A DNA stretch of 16,010 nt. Origin: Pseudomonadales bacterium. Its GTDB lineage: Bacteria; Pseudomonadota; Gammaproteobacteria; Pseudomonadales; Azotimanducaceae. Positions 1 to 6,429 of the stretch are shown piece by piece (the stretch's first letter is position 1; the number at the start of each line of letters is the position of its first letter). The DNA lies in NCBI GenBank assembly GCA_007128525.1, contig SKXG01000343.1, positions 1 to 16,010 on the forward strand. The letters run 5' to 3'. The position numbers and the translations under genes were made by a program. The notes beneath the pieces were generated by a model, which worked only from the letters and a program-made list of their open reading frames with translations, had not been told where the DNA came from and ran no database searches.

Positions 1-1
1 C

Positions 2-814
2 CGTCACATCTATGAAACCGCGGCCGCGCACGGCAAACGGGTGCAGGCGCTGGGTGGCGCCAAGAACCACCTCGTCATCATGCCGGATGCCGATATGGAT
101 CAGGTGGTGGATGGCCTGATGGGCGCAGCCTATGGCTCGGCCGGTGAGCGCTGTATGGCCGTGTCCGTGGCCGTGCCAGTTGGCCATGGTACCGCCGATG
201 AGCTGGTCAGGCGTCTGGTCCCGCGGGTCGAAGCGCTGCGTGTCGGACCCTATACGGATCCGGATGCGGAGATGGGGCCATTGATCAGCGACGCGCATCG
301 CGCACGCGTCATCGAATACGTCGAGAGCGGCGTACGCGACGGCGCCAGGCTGTTGGTCGACGGGCGCGGCCTCAAGCTGCAGGGTTATGAGCAGGGCTAT
401 TTCATGGGCGGCTGTCTGTTCGACGAGGTACAGCCGGAGATGCGCATCTACCTTGAGGAGATCTTCGGGCCGGTGCTCAGCATTGTGCGGGCGCCGGACT
501 TTGATGCGGCGCTGGGTCTGGTCAATGACCACCAGTATGGCAATGGCGCAAGCATCTTTACATCGGATGGTGATACGGCGCGTCGTTTTACCAGCCAGGC
601 CCGGATCGGCATGGTTGGCGTTAACGTGCCGATCCCGGTGCCGGTGGCCTACCACAGCTTTGGTGGCTGGAAAGACTCGCTGTTCGGCGACCTGCACATT
701 CACGGGCCGGATGGTGTGCGGTTCTACACCCGGCTTAAAACGATGACGACGCGCTGGCCTTCCGGCATCGGCGGCGGCGCGGCATTTCACTTCCGCCGTG
801 GCAGCGACAGCTGA
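2..814 (+). CDS. mmsA: Methylmalonate/malonate-semialdehyde dehydrogenase (CoA-acylating), 3' part
   Basis: This is the C-terminal half of an aldehyde dehydrogenase of the MmsA type, which converts methylmalonate or malonate semialdehyde with NAD and CoA to propionyl-CoA or acetyl-CoA in valine, beta-alanine and inositol breakdown. The reading frame is open from base 2, so the gene begins left of the window; the GTG at 41 is internal. Family landmarks are visible: KRVQALGGAKNH near the left edge, the catalytic cysteine in GSAGERCMA, EEIFGPVLS, and the tail signature GMVGVNVPIPVPVAYHSFGGWK followed by SLFGD, HGPD and RFYTR. The NVPIPVP stretch separates MmsA from ordinary aldehyde dehydrogenases. 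The C-terminus ends a few residues after the conserved RWPSGI motif, as in full-length members. It converges on the SDR gene at 857-1627 with a 42-bp gap. Assignment is firm; the true substrate in this organism is inferred. Confidence 0.93.
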   Translation, partial: RHIYETAAAHGKRVQALGGAKNHLVIMPDADMDQVVDGLMGAAYGSAGERCMAVSVAVPVGHGTADELVRRLVPRVEALRVGPYTDPDAEMGPLISDAHRARVIEYVESGVRDGARLLVDGRGLKLQGYEQGYFMGGCLFDEVQPEMRIYLEEIFGPVLSIVRAPDFDAALGLVNDHQYGNGASIFTSDGDTARRFTSQARIGMVGVNVPIPVPVAYHSFGGWKDSLFGDLHIHGPDGVRFYTRLKTMTTRWPSGIGGGAAFHFRRGSDS

Positions 815-846
815 GCACAGCGCGTCGTTCGGAGGCTGGCGCTCAG
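811..846. terminator. Weak inverted repeat between convergent genes
   Basis: CTGAGC (811-816) is repeated as its complement GCTCAG (841-846) with a 24-base spacer. It covers the stop codon of the mmsA-like gene and lies just before the stop of the opposing SDR gene. There is no T-run on either strand, so an intrinsic terminator is doubtful; position alone suggests a role. Confidence 0.15.
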
Positions 847-856
847 AGGCTCCAGA

Positions 857-1627
857 TCAGCGGCACATCACATTGCCACCGCAAACAGTGATCGCCTGAC
901 CGGTGATGTAGCTGCTGGCATCGGAGCCCAGGAATACGGCGATGCCGCCGAGATCTTCCGGTTCGCCGATACGGCCCAGCGGCGTGCGTGCGTTCAGCGC
1001 CTTCTGCGCTTCTTCGCTTTCCCACAGCGCACGAGCGAAATCCGTCTTGATCACGCCGGGGCAGATGGCATTGGCGCGAATGCCCTTCTTGCCGTACTCG
1101 AGCGCCAGGTTGCGTACCAGAGCGAGATCGGCTGTCTTGGAAATGCTGTAGGTGCCCAGCGTGGTCGAGCCGGAGAAGGCCGAGGTGCTTGAGGTGATCA
1201 TGATGGAGCCGCGCTGCTTCTCGATCATGTCGGGCGCCACCATGTGCGCCAGCCAGTGGTTGGACTTTACGTTCGAACCCATGATCTTGTCGAAGGCCTC
1301 ATCTGGAATGTCGCGCGATGGTCCGTAGAACGGGTTGATGCCGGCGTTGCACAGCAGGATGTCGATCGGCCCCAGTTGCTTGCGTGTTTCATCGACCAGG
1401 TTCTGCAGCTGCTCTTTGTAGCCGATGTTGCAGGCGATGGCGATGGCGCGCTCTTCGCCGAGCCGCTCATTGATGTCGTTGGCGGCCTTTTCGCACTGGT
1501 CCAGCTTGCGGCTCGAGATGACCACTTTTGCGCCATGGTCGGCGAGCGCGTTGGCCATGGCCAGGCCCATACCCTTGGAGCTGCCGGTGGTCAGTGCCAC
1601 ACGGCCAGTCAGATCAAACAGTTTCAT
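857..1627 (-). CDS. SDR-family oxidoreductase, NADP-type (classical)
   Basis: A 256-aa classical short-chain dehydrogenase, normal length for the family. The Rossmann glycine motif TGSSKGMG is at residues 14-21, the NAG motif at 94-96, and the catalytic tetrad is N119, S147, Y160 and K164 (YSISK). The second strand ends in VISSRK with arginine at 40 and no acidic residue, which in this family usually means preference for NADP(H). The PG motif (190-191) and a C-terminal ITGQAI segment also fit FabG-like SDRs. The start is supported by AAGGAG on the minus strand (1634-1639), 6 bases before the ATG. It is the last gene of a minus-strand operon after the TRAP transporter and another SDR, 40 bp downstream of the latter. 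It probably oxidises or reduces a hydroxy/keto intermediate of the imported compound; the substrate cannot be read from sequence. Confidence 0.92.
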   Translation of the reverse strand: MKLFDLTGRVALTTGSSKGMGLAMANALADHGAKVVISSRKLDQCEKAANDINERLGEERAIAIACNIGYKEQLQNLVDETRKQLGPIDILLCNAGINPFYGPSRDIPDEAFDKIMGSNVKSNHWLAHMVAPDMIEKQRGSIMITSSTSAFSGSTTLGTYSISKTADLALVRNLALEYGKKGIRANAICPGVIKTDFARALWESEEAQKALNARTPLGRIGEPEDLGGIAVFLGSDASSYITGQAITVCGGNVMCR

Positions 1628-1667
1628 CGAAGTCTCCTTGAATGCGTTGTCGTGGAATGGCCGGCCA

Positions 1668-2438
1668 TCAGCTCTTGGGCAGGAAACGGTCCTGCAGGCG
1701 GCGCATACCGTTCAGCCAGCGGTCGTAATCGTTGGCCTTGTTCTGGAAGTACTTGGCGACTTCCTTGTGCGGCAGAATCATGAAGCGTTCTTCGTCGAGC
1801 GCCTCGGTCACAACATCAGCGACGAAGTCCGGCTCGAGCATGCCGTCAATGCCTGCCACGCCACCCTGACCGCCAGCCGTCATGCCAGTGCGTACAGCCT
1901 GTGGGCAGATGACCGAGACTTTGATGCCCTGATGGCCATAGGTGATGGCGATCCACTCGGCCAGTGATACGGCGGCGTGTTTGGTGACGGAGTAGGTAAC
2001 GGAGCCAATCTGGGTCAGCAGGCCGGCCGCCGAGGCGGTGTTCAGAAAGTACCCACCGCCGCGCTTGGCCATCTTCGGTACCAGGTGGCGGGCCGCATAC
2101 AGGTGGGACCAGACGTTTACCTTCATCATGATGTCCCAGTCCTTGTCCGGCGTCTCGAGGCCGCCACGACGCAGAATGCCGGCGTTGGAACAGAACAGGT
2201 CGATAGGCCCAAAATCGTTTTCGACGTTGTCGATCAGCTGCTGGATTTCTGACTCCTTGCTGACATCAATCTGCACGGCATGGCCGTCGATGCTTTTGGC
2301 CACGGCCTGCGCCGCCTCGCCGTTTAAGTCCGCGACGATCACTTTTTTTGCGCCATCTTTGGCGAAGCGTTCAGCGAGGCTCTTGCCAATGCCGCTGCCA
2401 CCGCCGGTGACCACGACGATCTTGTCTGCAACTTTCAT
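1668..2438 (-). CDS. SDR-family oxidoreductase, NAD-type (classical)
   Basis: A second 256-aa classical SDR, clearly different in sequence from its downstream neighbour. TGGGSGIG is at residues 11-18, SNAG at 84-87, and the tetrad is N108, S136, Y149 and K153 (YSVTK). Aspartate 37 at the end of the second strand (VIVADLN) is the usual marker of NAD(H) preference. The C-terminus departs from FabG: after CPQAVRTGM there is a glycine-rich loop and a tail (FMILPHKEVAKYFQNKA, then DYDRWLNGMRRLQ) like that of SDRs annotated in steroid, terpene or fatty-alcohol degradation clusters; that comparison is from memory. The start has an upstream AGGGGA on the minus strand. It lies 19 bp after the TRAP permease stop, so almost certainly co-transcribed. 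It is likely a catabolic alcohol dehydrogenase, with unknown substrate. Confidence 0.92.
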   Translation of the reverse strand: MKVADKIVVVTGGGSGIGKSLAERFAKDGAKKVIVADLNGEAAQAVAKSIDGHAVQIDVSKESEIQQLIDNVENDFGPIDLFCSNAGILRRGGLETPDKDWDIMMKVNVWSHLYAARHLVPKMAKRGGGYFLNTASAAGLLTQIGSVTYSVTKHAAVSLAEWIAITYGHQGIKVSVICPQAVRTGMTAGGQGGVAGIDGMLEPDFVADVVTEALDEERFMILPHKEVAKYFQNKANDYDRWLNGMRRLQDRFLPKS

Positions 2439-2457
2439 TGCGTATCCCCTGATTTAG

Positions 2458-4452
2458 TTAGGAAGCCTTTCGATCATGGTGCGCTACCTTAGCGACCCGG
2501 GCGCTCAGGCACAACAGGATGCCCAAGCCGGCCAGGCTCAGTCCAATGACCAGTAGCGGGCCGTCGCCGAGTGCCAGGCCGACCGCCTCCAGTCCGGGCA
2601 GCGCAATGGCAACGCCACCAAAGGCGGTAGCCAGCCGGCCGGTGAAGCCTGCCATCCCCCGACCAATCACGCCGACCCCGGGCAGATAGGCCTGAATGGC
2701 GCCGGCGATCAGCCAGACACCGGTTGCGGCCTGCAGCAGCGCCAGCACCACCTCGCCCGGGCTGGCGTCGAGCACCAGGGCCGGGTCGAGGACGAAGAAG
2801 AACGGAATCAGATAGATCACCGAGCCAATGCTCATGGCCGCAAAGCCGGTGCGAATCTGTGACGCGCCGGCGATGCTGGCAGCAGCAAAGGCGCCAAGCG
2901 CGACTGGTGGTGTGATGAAACTCAGCATGCCCCAGTACAAAATGAACAGGTGCACGCTCATCGCGTTCAGGCCACCCTGAATCAGGGCCGGCGCCAGTAC
3001 GATAGCCAGAAAGATGTAGGCCGCCGTCACCGTCATGCCGATGCCCAGCACGAAGCTGGTCAGCGCGCCCATGAGCAGCAACAGCCAGACCGCATCCCCG
3101 GCGAGGTACAGCAGGTCGTTGACCAGCGTCCCGGACAGACCGGTCATCGACAGGGCGCCGACGATCAGGCCGACGCCGGCCAGTATAGCCAGCAGTTCCA
3201 CCAGCAATCGCCCCGAGGCGACGAGAAAGTCAATCAGTTGTTCGAAGTTCCAGCGGTGCTTGCCGGAAAACTGGTTCAGCACCAGCAGCACGCCGGTGGC
3301 GATAAAGGGCGCCATGGCTTCTCGCTGCAGATACACCAGCAGCACGATGAGCACAACGAAGGCGCCGACGTAGAACCAGCCATCGAGCAGGGTCTGACGC
3401 AGGCTGGGCAGTTCCTCTTCGGCGGCGCCGGACAGGTTGTTGCGTGCAGCGTAGGCGTCGATCTGCACGAACAGGCCAAAGAAATACAGCAGTGCCGGGA
3501 TGGCGGCGGCCAGCGCTACCTGGGTATAGGGTACGTTCAAAAAGGTCGCCATAACGAAGGCTGTGGAGCCCATGATCGGCGGTAGCAACACACCGCCTGT
3601 CGACGCACAGGCTTCGATGCCGCCAGCGTCATGCGGCTTGAACCCGGAGCGCTTCATGGCCGGAATCGTCATCTGTCCGGTGCTCAGCACGTTGGTGATG
3701 ACACTGCCACTCATTGAACCCATCAGGCCGCTGGACATGATGGCGACCTTGGCCGAGCCACCGCGTACCCGCCCCAGCAAGGCGAAAGCCAGGTTGATGA
3801 AGAAGCGTCCACCGCCCGTCTGCTGCAGCGCGATGCCGAAGATCACGAAGCCGATCACCAGGGTTGCAAAGGCGCGAAACGGCAGGCCGAGTATGCTTTC
3901 AATGCTGATCACATGGTAAGCAGCGGTCTGCGCCGGGCTTGCCTGCAAGCCGCTAATTGGCCCGGGCATGTGATCGGCCACCATTGGATACACCGAGAAG
4001 AACAGCACCAGCACAAACAGCGTCCAGCCGCCGCAGCGGCGTACAGCTTCCAGCGTCAACACCCAGACCACCGCGCTGACCCAGACGGCATGTGTCGGTG
4101 GCATGAACTCCCAGCCGTAGTCGAGCATGGTCTCGGTGTTGATAAACAAAAAAACTGAGGCGCCTAATGCAGCCAGCGCCAGTGGGATGTCGAAGTAGTA
4201 GTGTTTTACGCCCTTTGCCGGCGGGAACAGCAGATAGACCAGTGGCAGCAGCAGGCCCAGCAGGGCGTAATAGTAGTGGTTCTCGAGCTGGATCAGCCCT
4301 TCAAGCAGCGGGCGGCTGGCGAACAACCGCATCGCATCCATGGCCAGAAACAAACTGACAACAGTGACCACGGCCACCAGCCAGCGCAGCCAGATGGGCA
4401 GCGGCAGGCCGCCGCGGCCGAGGTTTGCCGAATTCAGGTCCGCTTCGGCCAA
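2458..4452 (-). CDS. TRAP transporter permease, fused small and large subunits (TAXI type)
   Basis: A 664-aa polytopic membrane protein in which the TRAP small subunit (4-helix region, about residues 20-165) and the DctM-like large subunit (about 185-660) are fused, the usual form in TAXI-type systems. The DctM hallmark block spans residues 227-301: GRVRGGSAKVAIMSSG, then GSVITNV, IPAMKRSGF and ACASTGGVLLPPIMG. TRAP transporters drive solute uptake with a sodium or proton gradient, using a periplasmic binding protein. The start is TTG (4450-4452), 2 bp after the stop of the binding-protein gene, which suggests translational coupling; no closer ATG or GTG start was seen, and the next methionine (M38) falls inside the first helix. 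The C-terminal tail has two to three extra hydrophobic segments. The substrate is unknown. Confidence 0.93.
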   Translation of the reverse strand: MAEADLNSANLGRGGLPLPIWLRWLVAVVTVVSLFLAMDAMRLFASRPLLEGLIQLENHYYYALLGLLLPLVYLLFPPAKGVKHYYFDIPLALAALGASVFLFINTETMLDYGWEFMPPTHAVWVSAVVWVLTLEAVRRCGGWTLFVLVLFFSVYPMVADHMPGPISGLQASPAQTAAYHVISIESILGLPFRAFATLVIGFVIFGIALQQTGGGRFFINLAFALLGRVRGGSAKVAIMSSGLMGSMSGSVITNVLSTGQMTIPAMKRSGFKPHDAGGIEACASTGGVLLPPIMGSTAFVMATFLNVPYTQVALAAAIPALLYFFGLFVQIDAYAARNNLSGAAEEELPSLRQTLLDGWFYVGAFVVLIVLLVYLQREAMAPFIATGVLLVLNQFSGKHRWNFEQLIDFLVASGRLLVELLAILAGVGLIVGALSMTGLSGTLVNDLLYLAGDAVWLLLLMGALTSFVLGIGMTVTAAYIFLAIVLAPALIQGGLNAMSVHLFILYWGMLSFITPPVALGAFAAASIAGASQIRTGFAAMSIGSVIYLIPFFFVLDPALVLDASPGEVVLALLQAATGVWLIAGAIQAYLPGVGVIGRGMAGFTGRLATAFGGVAIALPGLEAVGLALGDGPLLVIGLSLAGLGILLCLSARVAKVAHHDRKAS

Positions 4453-4454
4453 GC

Positions 4455-5645
4455 TCAGGGTCCGCCGTGCCAGTCTGGATTGAAGCCGGCGGCTTCCAGG
4501 CGTTCGGCGCGGATGCTGAGCCAGTTTTCGGCGAAGGCTGGCCCGCGGCCACCAGCCGCGCGCGCCTCTTCCCAGGCGTCGGCCAGTACGCGCTGACGTT
4601 CGAGCAGGCGCTGATTGTGCGCTTCATGCTCGTCGGTCCAGACACCGATTTCCCGCCAGTAGCGCACGGCGCCGGCATGATAGGGCACCACCCAGTCGAA
4701 CACCTGACGCTCAAGTGCCCAGCCGATGGCCCCCGGATCGGCATCCTTGAAGCGGTCATAGTTCTCTGTGATCACCCGGGTTAGCGAATAGACGGTGGTC
4801 TCATCCATGTCTGCCAGGGTGATCAGGATAGGATAGGGATAGGTGCCGCCTTCCTGTGGATTGTCGTCACTGATGGCTGCACCGCGGGTCGCCATGTGCG
4901 GCCGGTAGTAGGGTGCGACTTCGAGCAGGCGGTCCCAACAGGCCTCGTCATCGTGCGGCATGTCGAGCCAGCGGATGCCGCGGGGTGAGGCTTCCAGTCG
5001 GCGTGTGGGTCCGGACACCGTGGCGGCGAACGCGGCATCAACATCCCCGTTGATGATGCCATCCCACATCGCGTTGTAGCCGGGGAAGTCGACGCGCTGC
5101 ACATCGTCCCAGTTCAGACCACCGCAGGCCAGCAGCGCCTCGGTGGAGACGTTCAGCGCCGGTGCGCCGCGGACGTAGGCCACGCGCTGGCCGCGCAGCT
5201 CAGACAGCGCTGTAATGCCGGTGTTTGCGGCAACGGCCAGGCCTTGATTGGACAGACCGTTGGAGCTCATCAGCATTTGCAGCGGCTGCGGCCCCCACTC
5301 GGACTCGGCAAACTGATACAGGCCTTCCTGCGCAAAGTAGGTGGCAACGCCGTTCGCGGAGAACTGTACCCGGCCGCCACGCAACGGCATCAGACGCGAG
5401 ATGTCGTTTTGCCCTGGCAGCACCCGCAGGCTCAGGCCATAGTGGTTCTGCAACACGTTGCCAATGGCCACCGCCTGGTTGTAGCCGGTGGTGCCCAGGT
5501 TGTAGGCGGTCCAGGCCATGGAGCGCGGCAGCTGGATTTGGTCATCTTCGGCCGAGGCGTGAGGAATGACGGCTGCACCAGCCAGAATGGCCAGGCACAG
5601 CGCCAGGTGCAGGATGCGGAAATCGCGGAAAGACGTGTACAACAT
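4455..5645 (-). CDS. TAXI-family TRAP transporter solute-binding protein
   Basis: A 396-aa periplasmic protein and the first gene of the minus-strand operon. The N-terminus is a Sec signal peptide (hydrophobic residues about 11-28) with an ASA motif at 30-32 and probable cleavage before E33. The mature part fits the TAXI family of TRAP binding proteins: an early TTGYNQAVAIGNVLQ segment matching the family's gly-thr/tyr ligand-loop region, then VAANTGITALSELRGQRVAYVRG, and a GDVDAAFAA segment about two thirds along the first lobe. It is longer than typical TAXI proteins (about 320-340 aa), with a C-terminal extension (about 330-396) rich in E, R and A that looks helical. The start ATG has AGGGGG a few bases upstream on the minus strand. 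The direct link to the fused permease supports the assignment. The ligand is unknown. Confidence 0.88.
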   Translation of the reverse strand: MLYTSFRDFRILHLALCLAILAGAAVIPHASAEDDQIQLPRSMAWTAYNLGTTGYNQAVAIGNVLQNHYGLSLRVLPGQNDISRLMPLRGGRVQFSANGVATYFAQEGLYQFAESEWGPQPLQMLMSSNGLSNQGLAVAANTGITALSELRGQRVAYVRGAPALNVSTEALLACGGLNWDDVQRVDFPGYNAMWDGIINGDVDAAFAATVSGPTRRLEASPRGIRWLDMPHDDEACWDRLLEVAPYYRPHMATRGAAISDDNPQEGGTYPYPILITLADMDETTVYSLTRVITENYDRFKDADPGAIGWALERQVFDWVVPYHAGAVRYWREIGVWTDEHEAHNQRLLERQRVLADAWEEARAAGGRGPAFAENWLSIRAERLEAAGFNPDWHGGP

Positions 5646-5672
5646 GAAACCCCCTGTAAGTGCCGGACCGGC

Positions 5673-5689
5673 GCTGATCTGTGGTCAGC
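5673..5689. promoter_or_regulatory. 17-bp dyad, candidate operator
   Basis: GCTGATC-TGT-GGTCAGC is a near-perfect inverted repeat: 7-base arms, with one position that is a G-T wobble as RNA, around a 3-base centre. It lies 28 bp upstream of the TRAP binding-protein start, between that start and a possible minus-strand -10 box. That placement fits a repressor site or a leader hairpin. A second, shorter dyad CTGA-CTT-TCAG at 5723-5733 shares the CTGA/TCAG arms. No regulator gene is present in the window. Confidence 0.35.
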
Positions 5690-5746
5690 TTCTGCACCGG
5701 CTGCTCCGACTTGGCATGATAGCTGACTTTCAGGGTGCATTTAATT

Positions 5747-5752
5747 GAGGAG
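5747..5752 (+). promoter_or_regulatory. Ribosome binding site fixing a TTG start
   Basis: GAGGAG lies 8 bases before the TTG at 5761 and supports that non-ATG start for the ABC ATPase gene. The first predicted beta strand ([12 protein letters not shown]) begins right after this start, as in related ATPases. Confidence 0.65.
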
Positions 5753-5760
5753 CCGGGCCG

Positions 5761-6429
5761 TTGGCAGCATTGCTGGAGATTGAGGATCTGACGCTGAGCT
5801 ATCCGGACGGCGAGCGCCAGCGACCGGTGTTCCAGGGCCTGTCGCTGACGCTGGCGCCGGGAGAGATTCTGGCGGTGACCGGGCCCAGTGGCTGTGGCAA
5901 GTCGAGTCTGCTGAACCTGGTGGCCGGAACACTGCTGCCGGACAGCGGCGTGATCCGCCTGCACCTGTCCGGCCAGCCGGCTGTTGATGTCGCGAGGCTG
6001 CGCTCCGCCGGCCGGGCTGAACTGCGCCGTCGACATCTGGGCTATGTGTTCCAGTTCTTCAACCTGGTGCCCACATTGACGGTGGCCGAAAACATTCGCC
6101 TGCCGTTGATGCTGAGCCGGCGGCTGAACCTGCTCGATGCGGCGCTGGCGCGACTTGATACGCTCGGCCTAGGTGACCGGCACGATGCTTTTCCGGCCCA
6201 GCTCTCCGGCGGCGAGCAACAGCGCGTGGCCATTGCCCGGGCACTGTCTCATCAGCCGGTGCTGGTGCTCGCCGATGAACCCACCGGCAATCTGGATGCG
6301 GACAATGCCATCAAAGTCGCAGACCTGCTCTGGTCGGAAGTGCGCGCCGCCGGTGCCGGCCTGCTGCTGGCCACGCACAGTGAGCGGCTGGCCGCACGCG
6401 CCGATCGGCGCCTGGAGCTGGGCCGGTGA
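5761..6429 (+). CDS. ABC transporter ATP-binding protein, LolD/MacB-like
   Basis: A 222-aa ATPase, the standard size for the LolD/MacB/FtsE group that powers FtsX-type permeases. All nucleotide-binding motifs are intact: Walker [10 protein letters not shown] (41-49), Q-loop at Q98 in [13 protein letters not shown], signature [12 protein letters not shown] (148-159), Walker [14 protein letters not shown] with catalytic E173, and switch histidine H206 in ATHS. The FFNLVPTLT and DEPTGNLD wording is typical of this subgroup. The start codon is TTG. The gene overlaps the permease gene by 4 bp (GTGA), so the two are translationally coupled. Such pairs do not usually transport across the inner membrane; they use ATP to drive periplasmic work such as lipoprotein extraction or peptide/antibiotic extrusion. 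The closest gene-order match I know is the attEFGH-type locus, where this would be AttE-like. Confidence 0.93.
   Translation: MAALLEIEDLTLSYPDGERQRPVFQGLSLTLAPGEILAVTGPSGCGKSSLLNLVAGTLLPDSGVIRLHLSGQPAVDVARLRSAGRAELRRRHLGYVFQFFNLVPTLTVAENIRLPLMLSRRLNLLDAALARLDTLGLGDRHDAFPAQLSGGEQQRVAIARALSHQPVLVLADEPTGNLDADNAIKVADLLWSEVRAAGAGLLLATHSERLAARADRRLELGR

Larger units (their letters stand above)
5646..5760. promoter_or_regulatory. Divergent promoter region between TRAP operon and ABC operon
   Basis: This 115-bp gap is the only place from which both divergent operons can start. It is less GC-rich toward its right end. On the minus strand TATCAT (5716-5721) resembles a -10 box about 70 bp from the binding-protein start, but its -35 partner is poor. 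On the plus strand TTTAAT (5740-5745) resembles a -10 but would leave almost no leader. The region also contains two dyads, listed separately. Confidence 0.5.
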
